This document shows, piece after piece, positions 36,734 through 46,903 of a stretch of DNA of 53,674 nucleotides (within the stretch, counting starts at the first letter, position 1; every line of letters starts with the position of its first letter). The notes below the pieces were generated by a model. It made no database searches, had not been told where the DNA came from, and was given only the letters and a program-made list of their open reading frames with translations. Origin of the DNA: Phytophthora quininea (lineage: Eukaryota > Oomycota > Peronosporomycetes > Peronosporales > Peronosporaceae); the NCBI GenBank assembly GCA_011947345.1, contig JAAVTG010000547.1, positions 1-53,674 on the forward strand, written 5' to 3'. Both the position numbers and the translations under genes were made by a program.

Positions 36734-37370
36734 GTCCACACAGTCCGTGAGAATGGGCCTGTTCTCACCTCGCTGATGATTCAAACACACCAGTGTCCGA
36801 TGTCGACGGAGCCGTAGCACTACCTTGCAGCTTTAATACGCGCTGCATACAGGCACACAATGCTTCTCGCGCTGCGCTCGACAATCGCCAGTCGCCGTGG
36901 TTCCACCTGTCACGGTGCAAATCGCGTGCAATTTGTGGCCCCGGCACTCGTCGGCGAAGACAAACGAGCGCAATGTTTGAAGCTGGAACCGTTTAGGCGC
37001 CGACTATCGTCGCTTTGACCAATTCATCGCGAGAATTGTCCGCTCTGTCGCGAGCTTGACGCGTAATGCACATCGTTCCGATGGGCAAAGTTGCTCGACT
37101 GGCCCAACAGATGGATATGAGTCGAGCATGCGGACACCGTTGACAGCACAAGCCGAACAATGAAAAGCATTGCAGAATAGCAGCAAATCGAGGGTGCCAT
37201 TGGGGTGCTGCTAGTGCGTCAACTGGTCGACAAGCAGCGAGGCATGCTCGTGTGGCCGCCTTCGACTTTGGTGTGTCGGGTGATGTTCGGCGGTTCAATC
37301 TGTTGGAAATGGCAGTGTATGTTTTACGATACGCCGAGTTGTCTGCACGACCTTGTTCGTATGCTACGAG
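36734..37370. other. Non-coding stretch between PG1 and the orphan repeat
   Basis: About 640 bp upstream of PG1. I see no convincing ORF, RNA gene or repeat. It presumably contains upstream PG1 sequence and the left flank of the orphan repeat insertion. Confidence 0.4.
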
Positions 37371-38147
37371 ATGAAGATGTCTCTTAAGCTTAGCCCGACG
37401 GTACCCGGCGCTGTGTTGTCCCGCGGTGAGTACGCCGAGGCGCAGGCGTTTGCTGGCGGCAGTGTGGTTCGCGTGAAGGATGTGTCGATGACGGCCGTGG
37501 CGGCACGGAATGAGTCGGCTCCGACCTCGACCTCGGCTTCGGAGTCGCAGACAGGAACGCTGGCGTTGTACCCGGCGGCATCGTTTGCAGGCCGCTTCCG
37601 TGGGTCTGTGGTGTTGGTGTTCCGGGACAAGTACAATCCGGCGCAGAAGGTGGAGATCGCGCGCTCGGTGTCGGTTGAGTGGCACCGACGCGACGCGGAG
37701 CTGTCGGTGGAGCTTCGTACGGTGGTGTTTGCGAACGAGACACTGTCGTTGCCACCGAAGCAGGCGGTGTCGGTGGCAGTGGGCCACGCGTCGACGGCAC
37801 TGGGTGGGTCCCGTCTGGAGGTGCGCAGCGTGAGCATGAGCGTGCCACCGTGGAGCAAGTTCGTGTTGCTGCACCGCGTGCGCGGCGCCGAGGGGTGGGA
37901 CGTCGCCGGCGAGCTGCAGTCGGACGACATGCGGTGGCTGGAGCAGGCCGAGGTGTCGCTGGCGCCTCGCACGGCCCAGTCGCAGCGCGTGACGGTGTCC
38001 ACGAACGTGACCCTGGTGGACTTGGTGTCGTCGCGCGCGGTGGTGGTGCAGGTGTGGCACCTGATTCGGAGCATTCCGAACCCTCGGTCCCTGGTGGAGG
38101 CCGCGGCATTGGACGCGATGAGTGTGGAGAGCACGGAGAACGAGTAA
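37371..38147 (+). pseudogene. Orphan, inverted partial copy of the 288-aa repeat
   Basis: An open frame from ATG 37371 to TAA 38145-38147 encodes 258 residues. From about 37405 to 38144 it is one incomplete array-B unit (about 740 of 864 bp), in the opposite strand orientation to the giant gene 10 kb away. The first roughly 60 bp of homology are more diverged (LSRGEYAEAQAFAGGSVVRVKD against LSGGEYVEAQAFAGGSVVRLKN), the rest almost identical. It has the Arg variant (AGRFRGS) and the ggtgagtac variant, both typical of the array-B copies nearest array A, so it probably derives from those. No signal peptide is visible and the upstream 11 codons are unrelated. Unlike most array copies it has no indel. 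Probably a dispersed gene fragment; expression cannot be excluded. Confidence 0.8.
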
Positions 38148-39056
38148 TTGATGGTACCGCAGAGACAGTCGAAGGATATGGGCGTTTACTCGACGAGAAT
38201 TGATGTCCTCGCGCTCTACCACTTGATACAGCGCATGTGGACGACACGAACGTAACTCTTAGGGACAGTCAGGTTGCATATTCACCATGAGACGAGAAAG
38301 CTACTAAGTAGTTATAATAATCGACGCAATTTCCGTTCCTGTTGACTCAGCTCCGTGCTTCTTCAGCATAGCACCAGCAACAAGGAAGAGAGCAGAGTCC
38401 CAAACGTCGAGTTGTCGGCCGCAAGTTGTTGATCGGGTCTTTGTTTGGCTAGCAGATCCTGGCGCACATTCGCTAAGATGGCGCGAAAACGACGTAGACT
38501 AATAACGTTCGCCACGAACGGTTCCCGTGCACAGTGTTACTGTAGAGCAAGCTCCGCCACGGGCGTTCACCGCTCGACTACAGTCGTAGTAATCTTGCCC
38601 CGCAGGTAGACAGGCAGCTAACTTGGGATTTCCGTCGCAAAACGATGAATACAGGCACGTGGATTCACGTTGGACGACGATAGATAGGGACGCCCTCTTC
38701 GGCGGAAACATTTGTTGGACAAAAACTCAAGAATGTAGCAATTTGGCGCGGCTTGTTCAATGGCGTTCGTCTTTGGCGACCAAGACGATGATTGTATTGC
38801 TTTCGATTTGGATGTTCGTGGCGTGTGTCCTCAGCTGTCGTTTAATCTCCACTGAAAGTGTCCCTTCGAGATGACCGTCTGGCATGGGAAGTGCACTTGT
38901 CGACGTTGAATTCCGCGCTGTCGACACGAAAAAGTCGGATTAAACGCGTGCGTGGACTCAACGGAGCGCTTACTGGTGCTCGGTGGAGAGGGAGCACACG
39001 TGCCTGTCCTCCCAAGAAGATGCACTTTCAATTTTGCATCATCTGAAGCACCGACA
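38148..39056. other. Upstream region of PG2
   Basis: About 900 bp of AT-richer sequence without a supported gene. Only short unsupported ORFs occur. It should hold the PG2 promoter at its right end. Confidence 0.5.
39023..39036 (+). promoter_or_regulatory. Initiator-like motif of PG2
   Basis: cactttcaattttgc lies 20-35 bp upstream of the PG2 ATG. The CAWTTT half matches the oomycete flanking promoter region, while the TCATT half is imperfect, so this is weaker than the motifs at PG1, PG3 and PG4. Confidence 0.4.
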
Positions 39057-40136
39057 ATGCAAATAATCTCCACGATCGTTGCTGCGGTTGCGCTATCCGC
39101 CAGCTCTGTCTACGGGTCCTCCATGCTGCGTGAAGCTGGCGACCCCTGCAACCTCACGGGCACCTACAAGGCTGGCACCGACATCTCGTCGTGCAGCAAG
39201 GTGACGATCGGATCGCTGTCCGTCCCCGCCGGCGTCACGCTGGACCTCAGCAGGGCGAAGACGGGAGCCACCATCGAGTTCACGGGCACCACCACGTTCG
39301 GCACGCAAAAGTGGGCCGGCCCGCTCGTCCTTTTAACCGGTAACGACCTCACGGTCAAGGGATCGGGAACGCTGGATGGCCAGGGATCTTGGTATTGGCA
39401 GCAGGGCGAGTCCATTACTCGCCCAGTGTTCCTTCGCCTCCAACGTGTCGTCGGCTCCACCGTGTCCGGTTTCACGCTCAAGAACTCGCCCTTCCGAACC
39501 ATCAGCATCGTCACGTGCATCGAAACTACGCTCTCCGGCCTCACGCTCGACTCAAGCGCCGGCGGCGACAAGGCAAAGAACACGGATGGCTTCGGTTTGA
39601 CCAAGAACGACCACGTGACCATCACGGGCAACAAGATTTACAACCAGGACGACTGCCTCGCCATGCAGTCGAGCACCAACACGATCTTTAGCAACAACTA
39701 TTGCAGCGGAAGCCACGGCATCTCCATCGGCTCGCTGGGAGGAAGTGTTGTGGACCAGTCCACTACCGTCACGGGGTTGACCGTACAGGGCAACACCATC
39801 GTCAACAGCGAAAATGGACTGAGAATCAAGACTGTCAGCGGCCAGAAGGGGCTCATCTCGAACGTCAAGTACATCGACAACAACGTGTCCAACGTGGAGA
39901 ACGCTATTGTCGTCCACTCCAATTACGACCGGTCAAAGGGAGCCTACTCGGGCGCGCCGACAAGCCAGGTGACGATCACAGACATCACGGTATCGGGTCT
40001 GTCTGGCACAGCGACGAACTTGTACGACATCGTGGCGAACCCCAGCGTGGTGTCGGCTTGGTCGTTCTCTGGTATCACGGTCAAGGCCTCGAACAAGGGC
40101 ACGTGCAGCGGACAGCCCAGCAGCATCCAGTGCTAG
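39057..40136 (+). CDS. Polygalacturonase PG2 (GH28), intronless
   Basis: Secreted GH28 endopolygalacturonase of 359 residues. ATG at 39057 opens a signal peptide (MQIISTIVAAVALSASSVYG), then CNLTGTYKAGTDISSC and the beta-helix. Catalytic signatures: NTD at 175-177, DD at 198-199 in YNQDDC, His 220 in GSHG, RIK at 256-258. The Asp that normally follows in NTDGFD is Gly here (NTDGFG, residue 180); it is conserved in PG1, PG3 and PG4 but is not one of the catalytic acids. An upstream in-frame extension to 38952 lacks signal-peptide character, so the ATG at 39057 is preferred. It is closely similar to PG3/PG4 and ends about 40 bp before the left arm of the PG3/PG4 inverted repeat. Confidence 0.95.
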   Translation: MQIISTIVAAVALSASSVYGSSMLREAGDPCNLTGTYKAGTDISSCSKVTIGSLSVPAGVTLDLSRAKTGATIEFTGTTTFGTQKWAGPLVLLTGNDLTVKGSGTLDGQGSWYWQQGESITRPVFLRLQRVVGSTVSGFTLKNSPFRTISIVTCIETTLSGLTLDSSAGGDKAKNTDGFGLTKNDHVTITGNKIYNQDDCLAMQSSTNTIFSNNYCSGSHGISIGSLGGSVVDQSTTVTGLTVQGNTIVNSENGLRIKTVSGQKGLISNVKYIDNNVSNVENAIVVHSNYDRSKGAYSGAPTSQVTITDITVSGLSGTATNLYDIVANPSVVSAWSFSGITVKASNKGTCSGQPSSIQC

Positions 40137-40432
40137 CGGTCCACCGCTTTTCTACCGGAAACCAATCCGCAACAAAGAGGGACGGCCTCTCAAGCTGCCC
40201 TAACTGTGTCATCCGATGACGTTGAAGTCGTAATAGTTTTTAACCTTCACGTCTCGAATGTGTGGACACTACTCATAGCTTGCCCAAGACGAGGGATATA
40301 TACGCCAAAGCCATACATCTATTTGTTATCCATTCATACGCTGACTGCGCCACTTTCGTTCGCGGCTACACCATCTTCCCACTAAGACAGACATGCTCTC
40401 TTTGTTCGCTCGAGTGCTGTGGTCTCGATGCC

Positions 40433-41524
40433 TTAGCACTGGACGCCGCTGGGCTGGCCGCTGCAGCTGCCCTTCTTGGACGCGCTCACCGAGATACCCG
40501 AGAACGACCAGCTCGACACCGCCTTGGGGTTGGCCACGATGTCGTACAGGTTGGTGGCAGTTCCCGACAGACCCGAGATCGTGATGTCCTGGATGGTCAC
40601 CTGGCTGGTAGCCGCGCCCGTGTAGCCGCCTTTGGACTTGCTGTAGTCCGAGTGGATCACGATGGCGTTCTGAACGTTCGACAGTTTGTTGTTGGTGTAC
40701 TTGGCGTTGGAGACGAGGCCCTGGAGCCCGATGATGGTCTTGATGCGGATGCCGTTGACGCTGTTGGCGATCGTGTTGCCGCTGACCGTGAGGCCCGAGA
40801 CGGTGTCCGACGAGTCCACACCGTTACCGCCGAGAGAGCCGATGGAGATGCCGTGACCGCCGCAGCAGTAGTTGTTGCTGAAGACCGTGTTGGTGCTCGA
40901 CTGCATGGCCAGGCAGTCGTCCTGGTTGTAGATCTTGTTGCCGGTGATGGAGACGCCGTCGTTCCTGCTCAGATCGAAGCCGTCCGTGTTCTTGGCCTGG
41001 CCGTTGCCGGCGCTCGAGTCGAGGGTAAGGCCACTGATGGTGGTGTCCTGGGAGTTGAGGATGCTGAAGGTGCGGTAGGGCGAGTTCTTGAGCGTGAAGC
41101 CCGAGAGCGTGGAGCCCGTGACGGCGTGCAGACGGAAGAACACCGGGCGCGTGATCGACTGGGCCTGCTTCCAGTACCAGGAGCCCTGGCCATCGAGAGT
41201 GCCGGATCCCTGGACCTTGAGGTTGTTGCCGCTGAGCAACACGAGTGGGCCGGCCCACTTCTGCGTGCCGAACGTCGTAGTTCCCGTGAACTGGATGGTG
41301 GCGCCGCTCTGGGCCTTGCTCAAGTCGAGCGTGACGCCGGCGGGGACGGACAGCGAGCCGATGGTGACCGTGCTGCAGGACGAGATGTCGGTGCCGGTCT
41401 TGTAGGTGCCGGACAGCGTGCAGCCGCTGCTACCGCCCTCCTGTTCCTGTCGCAGCATGGTGGCTCCGTTGGCGGTGGAGGCAACGAGTGCGAAGGCGGC
41501 GGTGGCGACCGAGAAGAGCTTCAT
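40433..41524 (-). CDS. Polygalacturonase PG3 (GH28), left palindrome copy
   Basis: Secreted GH28 endopolygalacturonase of 363 residues, intronless. Signal peptide MKLFSVATAAFALVASTANG, then a short E/Q/G linker and CTLSGTYKTGTDISSC. Catalytic residues: D181 in NTDGFD, D202-D203 in YNQDDC, H224 in CGGHG, R260 and K262 in RIK. C-terminus SCSGQPSGVQC. The protein is identical to PG4, from which it diverges head-to-head across the spacer. The start at 41524 is chosen because the longer frame upstream (to 41815) has no signal peptide and runs through the promoter motif. Confidence 0.96.
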   Translation of the reverse strand: MKLFSVATAAFALVASTANGATMLRQEQEGGSSGCTLSGTYKTGTDISSCSTVTIGSLSVPAGVTLDLSKAQSGATIQFTGTTTFGTQKWAGPLVLLSGNNLKVQGSGTLDGQGSWYWKQAQSITRPVFFRLHAVTGSTLSGFTLKNSPYRTFSILNSQDTTISGLTLDSSAGNGQAKNTDGFDLSRNDGVSITGNKIYNQDDCLAMQSSTNTVFSNNYCCGGHGISIGSLGGNGVDSSDTVSGLTVSGNTIANSVNGIRIKTIIGLQGLVSNAKYTNNKLSNVQNAIVIHSDYSKSKGGYTGAATSQVTIQDITISGLSGTATNLYDIVANPKAVSSWSFSGISVSASKKGSCSGQPSGVQC

Positions 41525-41587
41525 GGTGATCGTTGCGAAAGTCTTGGTGGTGGTTTGCCGCTGGTGGTGCTTTGCTCCGAAGAGTGC

Positions 41588-41601
41588 AAATTGCAGAATG
41601 A
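41588..41601 (-). promoter_or_regulatory. Oomycete core promoter motif of PG3
   Basis: Minus-strand TCATTCTGCAATTT is a perfect match to TCATTYYNCAWTTT, the oomycete initiator plus flanking region, 64-77 bp upstream of the PG3 ATG. Confidence 0.75.
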
Positions 41602-41969
41602 TCCACTTGTGTGGGGACCACCGGCGACTCGTAGCGGCACGATCCAACGCGTCCGCCGGGTGTCCGTGACGAGCGTGAGGTCTTGAGCTCATGTGCCGGG
41701 CGGGCGTTCGTTTGAGCTCCTGGCGTTGCCTTGCCAGCTGGCTTGGAAGCTCGGCCCGCGGCGTGGACGTGATCCTGTCCCTGGAGCACGAACAGCGATT
41801 TCCAGGCCACCGCACGGCAGGCGTAGGCAGAGCGATGTTGCGCTACATGTTGAATCGCCGGCGTTGTGCCCAGGCCGGCGACCCCGCCCGGCACATTAAG
41901 GTTCAAAGAACCCGGCACGAGCACGCGTTCCAGACTCATTACTGCTGCGTCCATGAGGCCTCCTGGTGC

Positions 41970-42708
41970 GCACGTATTGCTGATGATCCTGACCAATTTG
42001 AAGAATGTGTGTTGCCATGCGAGAAATAATTCGTGAACATCGAGATCTCATCTGCTCGAGATGTTTTCTCCATGCAGCCGTACCAAACGCGATGTGAACT
42101 GTCATCGAACGCCATACGCTATCAAATCTACCACGATGTCGCCCTGTTGACCAGGACGCACGGCTGGAAGGTATTTTATTCGGCTGGAACAACGGCGATA
42201 TTTTACATGTCAAGAGGCCAAGTGGACTTAACATCATAGGTCAGTTGCGCGGCAAAGCCGAGCTCGCGAAATCCTTAGCTCTCTTTCAAATCAAGATGCC
42301 GAGATCAACCATGCTGATAAACCGAACAGAGCGCTTGTGGCTCCAATCTCGGTAATCGGACGGAGACGTAAAAGCGTTTAGTTGTCGTACACGCAGCAGT
42401 CACGGCGACGAAGTCTCCACGCAGCCCGTGTTCCAGCCGCCATTCTCAAGGCTATAGTTCTTCTGCACACCCAGTTGTCCATAGTAGTGCATAGCGGTTT
42501 AAAAACAACTCCAGACGTCCAAACCGTAGAGAGCAACACTCAGATGCTTGCTCCGATTGCCACGCCTTCACGTGACACGAGCGGCAAATCGCTACCGATA
42601 GCGTCTGACGGCGCGTCAGTTTGTGATGGTCGACACAGACGATGGATTTGCTTCAATGTCAGCAGCAACAACACAGTAGAACGAGATGCACAGCTAGTGG
42701 TTAATTAT
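41970..42708. other. Spacer (loop) between the inverted-repeat arms
   Basis: 739 bp, AT-richer than the arms and not symmetric. It has a 68-codon plus-strand ORF (42033-42239) with no recognisable feature, and no RNA gene. Together with the arm sequences it forms the shared upstream region of the divergent PG3 and PG4. Confidence 0.6.
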
Positions 42709-43076
42709 GCACCAGGAGGCCTCATGGACGCAGCAGTAACGAGTCTGGAACGCGTGCTCGTGCCGGGTTCTTTGAACCTTAATGTGCCGGGCGGGGTCGC
42801 CGGCCTGGGCACAACGCCGGCGATTCAACATGTAGCGCAACATCGCTCTGCCTACGCCTGCCGTGCGGTGGCCTGGAAATCGCTGTTCGTGCTCCAGGGA
42901 CAGGATCACGTCCACGCCGCGGGCCGAGCTTCCAAGCCAGCTGGCAAGGCAACGCCAGGAGCTCAAACGAACGCCCGCCCGGCACATGAGCTCAAGACCT
43001 CACGCTCGTCACGGACACCCGGCGGACGCGTTGGATCGTGCCGCTACGAGTCGCCGGTGGTCCCCACACAAGTGGA

Positions 43077-43090
43077 TCATTCTGCAATTT
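43077..43090 (+). promoter_or_regulatory. Oomycete core promoter motif of PG4
   Basis: tcattctgcaattt, a perfect match to TCATTYYNCAWTTT, 64-77 bp upstream of the PG4 ATG; the mirror copy of the PG3 motif. Confidence 0.75.
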
Positions 43091-43153
43091 GCACTCTTCG
43101 GAGCAAAGCACCACCAGCGGCAAACCACCACCAAGACTTTCGCAACGATCACC

Positions 43154-44245
43154 ATGAAGCTCTTCTCGGTCGCCACCGCCGCCTTCGCACTCGTTGCCTC
43201 CACCGCCAACGGAGCCACCATGCTGCGACAGGAACAGGAGGGCGGTAGCAGCGGCTGCACGCTGTCCGGCACCTACAAGACCGGCACCGACATCTCGTCC
43301 TGCAGCACGGTCACCATCGGCTCGCTGTCCGTCCCCGCCGGCGTCACGCTCGACTTGAGCAAGGCCCAGAGCGGCGCCACCATCCAGTTCACGGGAACTA
43401 CGACGTTCGGCACGCAGAAGTGGGCCGGCCCACTCGTGTTGCTCAGCGGCAACAACCTCAAGGTCCAGGGATCCGGCACTCTCGATGGCCAGGGCTCCTG
43501 GTACTGGAAGCAGGCCCAGTCGATCACGCGCCCGGTGTTCTTCCGTCTGCACGCCGTCACGGGCTCCACGCTCTCGGGCTTCACGCTCAAGAACTCGCCC
43601 TACCGCACCTTCAGCATCCTCAACTCCCAGGACACCACCATCAGTGGCCTTACCCTCGACTCGAGCGCCGGCAACGGCCAGGCCAAGAACACGGACGGCT
43701 TCGATCTGAGCAGGAACGACGGCGTCTCCATCACCGGCAACAAGATCTACAACCAGGACGACTGCCTGGCCATGCAGTCGAGCACCAACACGGTCTTCAG
43801 CAACAACTACTGCTGCGGCGGTCACGGCATCTCCATCGGCTCTCTCGGCGGTAACGGTGTGGACTCGTCGGACACCGTCTCGGGCCTCACGGTCAGCGGC
43901 AACACGATCGCCAACAGCGTCAACGGCATCCGCATCAAGACCATCATCGGGCTCCAGGGCCTCGTCTCCAACGCCAAGTACACCAACAACAAACTGTCGA
44001 ACGTTCAGAACGCCATCGTGATCCACTCGGACTACAGCAAGTCCAAAGGCGGCTACACGGGCGCGGCTACCAGCCAGGTGACCATCCAGGACATCACGAT
44101 CTCGGGTCTGTCGGGAACTGCCACCAACCTGTACGACATCGTGGCCAACCCCAAGGCGGTGTCGAGCTGGTCGTTCTCGGGTATCTCGGTGAGCGCGTCC
44201 AAGAAGGGCAGCTGCAGCGGCCAGCCCAGCGGCGTCCAGTGCTAA
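43154..44245 (+). CDS. Polygalacturonase PG4 (GH28), right palindrome copy
   Basis: Encodes exactly the same 363-residue protein as PG3: signal peptide at residues 1-20, NTD at 179-181, DD at 202-203, His 224, RIK at 260-262. ATG at 43154 sits 64-77 bp downstream of a perfect oomycete core promoter motif. Identity extends through 5' and 3' flanks, so the pair is a very recent inverted duplication or is kept identical by gene conversion. With a shared upstream spacer the two genes probably have the same regulation and double the dose of this enzyme. Confidence 0.96.
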   Translation: MKLFSVATAAFALVASTANGATMLRQEQEGGSSGCTLSGTYKTGTDISSCSTVTIGSLSVPAGVTLDLSKAQSGATIQFTGTTTFGTQKWAGPLVLLSGNNLKVQGSGTLDGQGSWYWKQAQSITRPVFFRLHAVTGSTLSGFTLKNSPYRTFSILNSQDTTISGLTLDSSAGNGQAKNTDGFDLSRNDGVSITGNKIYNQDDCLAMQSSTNTVFSNNYCCGGHGISIGSLGGNGVDSSDTVSGLTVSGNTIANSVNGIRIKTIIGLQGLVSNAKYTNNKLSNVQNAIVIHSDYSKSKGGYTGAATSQVTIQDITISGLSGTATNLYDIVANPKAVSSWSFSGISVSASKKGSCSGQPSGVQC

Positions 44246-44503
44246 GGCATCGAGACCACAGCACTCGAGCGAACAAAGAGAGCATGTCTGTCTTAGTGGG
44301 AAGATGGTGTAGCCGCGAACGAAAGTGGCGCAGTCAGCGTATGAATGGATAACAAATAGATGTATGGCTTTGGCGTATATATCCCTTGTCTTGGGCAAGC
44401 TATGAGTAGTGTCCACACATTCGAGACGTGAAGGTTAAAAACTATTACGACTTCAACGTCATCGGATGACACAGTTAGGGCAGCTTGAGAGGCCGTCCCT
44501 CTT

Positions 44504-44713
44504 ACACTTTCGAATTTGCTTGCGCAAGCGCGGACCCTCAGCCCGGCACTGGCTGAGAACGGATCGGAGGTAAACGTGCCCGAGCAGACGACGCCTGATA
44601 CGGTATACAAATCCCGAGTCTAAAGGCAGGCAACATGAACCAAGCTCCCCGGAGCCTGGGAACCCTAGAGAGGAGGTCGATGGGATATCCCCACAGCGGT
44701 GGCTAAGGGCGCC
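44504..44713 (+). other. Retrotransposon 5' leader
   Basis: About 210 bp between the inverted-repeat end and the first plausible ATG (44714). No ORF is supported; presumably the 5' untranslated region and internal promoter. Confidence 0.4.
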
Positions 44714-46839
44714 ATGGACGGCAACGGAAAGACAGCAAGGAAAACTTGCAGTTTTACAGGGGACCAGGGGAGAACGAAAACCCTCCTGGAGATGGACCGA
44801 GCACGACGGACCTGACACCGAATAGGAACGAGTCGTCGAAGCAAGAAATTACCAACGAATCCAAGCTAGAAGGCGGGGACACCCAGAATTCTGACGGCCC
44901 TCAAGGGGAGGACAAGATGGCAGAGGACCAAGCAGCTACGGACCCCGAACTGACAGCGGAAGTACTGGCGGACACGCTGAAGTCGGCAATGGAAAGTGCC
45001 ATCGAAAGGAACCAACGCCCACACTCGTGGATGGAACTCATTCAGTCATTATTTTCGATGATTCATCGAAATTATCCAACGGGAGCGAACGGGTTATCAA
45101 TGGCGGTGCAGCGGCTACCAAAGCTCAAGCAGATGGAACGTGAGAAACTCTTGGATCTCTTTGAACAAGTAGTGATTGTAAACGGACAGGCGTGGACTGA
45201 ATGGGAACGTCATGTGAACAGAATTATAAACAAGGCTTACAGAACCAGACAGACAGTGGTGTTCGGGTTGAACAAACAGCTGGGGTTGATGTCCTCAAGT
45301 CGAGTGGAGACAGCAGCTCCAGTTCTGACGGAATGGGCGCAAAAGGTAAAGGGCACGGAGACTGACAATCGACCAGAGGCACAGCGCTTGGAGAACTTTA
45401 TGTTCAACCCGGTGAAGTGCATCCCAGAGGAAGTGGAAACACTGCGAGCACACTGTGAGAGAACGTACGGAAAGCACCGAGTGGCATTGTCTCGAGAAGC
45501 AACCGAAATCGAGTGGAGAATTATTGAAGGGCTGGTCGAAGGCAACATTGTGTGTCGGTCCCTGCCTCAGTTCCTTGACCAAATCATGGAGACGAAGATA
45601 AAATCCGGTTATTGAAACCATACGAGCGCAAGTAGAAGGCCGACTCATCATGGATCTAGCCGGAGAAATACCGGTAAAGGCAGCATTCCAGAGCACGCGT
45701 AGTCTCAAGGACACAATTACAACGGCGATGCACAGACGAGGAGAGGGAGCCCAGGCCGTCTGGGATATGTTGGCGGTGGTGAAAGCTATTAGTTATGACA
45801 TGACTAGCCACGAATTACACCTTCACTTCTTCACTCGAGCCGTCGCAATGAAATTTGATACGTTGGAAGTTCCGTTTCAAAGCCGCGTTCACCGCTTGAT
45901 GAACGCTCATGATTCAACACCGGACGATCTCGTCAGGAACGTGTGGGATCGACAGCTCGACGAGGCAACCGAAGTCTTCTATCGAGTGACGCTGTACAAC
46001 ATATCTAGATCGATGAATATTGGACGATTGAACGCGTTTCTGAAGCAATGGCTTCAAGTGCCGTTCGACCTCAACGATCTGGACAAAAGCGGCCTGGACT
46101 CGGTGACATCGACAGCTTGAGAAGTTCGGTTCAACCTGGAGGGTGCCCAAGCGCGTTAACAGATGTGGTGAGAATTATCTGGTTGAATTCAAGTATCGTC
46201 ATTCAGCACCCGCATATGAATGGTAGGCAGCAGTGCCTTCGGTGCGGAGGCATGGGACATCCTATGAGTCACTGCCGGCTCACGAACCAGCAGTTTGTCG
46301 GCCCAGGTAGCGTAGTGGCATCGGAAGAAGCAATCCTCCTTCTAAAAGTTCCGCCCAGAACGTTCACAAGTATGGATGAACTACGGTCCACAGTGGCCAA
46401 AAACCGATTGAGTCACCGACCCACGATAGAGCAGAAGACTAGAGAGGCGAAGCCGAGCACTCTCGATCCCCGGACGAAATCGAAGAAGGATGAAGAATGG
46501 TTCGATCGGGGGACTACTAAGAAATCAGGCCGAAACCGAAACCTATCTTCAAAACTTTCAACAACAGCAACAATGGAAGAGTCAGCAACCCAGGAACAGA
46601 GAAGAAAGTCGTCTCCGGGATCGACAGGAACAGTGACCCCAGAACAAAGTCCAGGATCGGAAACCAACCCAGTAGTTGGACTCGCAATCTTCCCAGGCAA
46701 GCACGCCATAGGCATCATCGCCGGAAGTTTCCACCCAGGATCACAACAAGAAAAAAGTCCCGAAAGTGGAAATACCCGTTCTAATGGTGCGAGAAGATAC
46801 GGCACGAGCCGATATGATAACCAGGATCCAGGAGATTGA
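44714..46839 (+). pseudogene. Retrotransposon ORF1, gag-like with CCHC zinc knuckle (frameshifted)
   Basis: Acidic, low-complexity N-terminus (from about 44746), then a helical region containing WMELIQSLFSMIHRNYP and LPKLKQMEREKLLDLFEQV. One indel near 45603 (run of A) moves the frame to 45608-46100 (QVEGRLIMDLAGEIPVKAAF, then HLHFFTRAVAMKFDTLEVPF). Another near 46100 leads into the zinc knuckle CLRCGGMGHPMSHC (CX2CX4HX4C) at about 46236-46277, followed by a basic, Ser/Thr-rich tail. The arrangement fits an RNA-binding ORF1 protein that coats the element transcript. The start is uncertain: the only early ATG (44714) is out of frame with the main body. Confidence 0.7.
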
Positions 46840-46903
46840 GTTAGTGGAAGGAAAACTACACCTGTTGGAACCTTCAGGGGGACCAACTGACCAACCTGGA
46901 GAA

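Larger units (their letters stand above)
40175..41969 (+). repeat. Inverted repeat, left arm (1795 bp)
   Basis: Mirrors 42709-44503 base for base (paired coordinates sum to 84678) with no indel. I found only two mismatches: 40291/44387 and 41938/42740. It contains all of PG3, its promoter and its 3' flank. The left end is at aagaggga; the inner end is at tggtgc. Confidence 0.95.
42709..44503 (-). repeat. Inverted repeat, right arm (1795 bp)
   Basis: Reverse complement of 40175-41969, about 99.9% identical, with no indel. It contains PG4 with its promoter and 3' flank. It stops abruptly at 44503, exactly where the retrotransposon begins. Confidence 0.95.

Noticed and set aside
42033..42239. 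68-codon ORF in the palindrome spacer
   Set aside because: Short, not similar to anything I recognise, with no promoter motif; expected by chance in 739 bp.
40262..44416. Mirror pair of 474-codon frames antisense to PG3 and PG4
   Set aside because: Antisense to complete GH28 genes; Ala/Gly/Asp/Arg-rich with no recognisable domain. Their perfect symmetry only reflects the inverted repeat.
40175..44503. Terminal inverted repeats of a DNA transposon
   Set aside because: The arms are 1.8 kb and consist of a host-type gene with promoter. There is no transposase in the spacer, and no short terminal motif or target-site duplication was seen.
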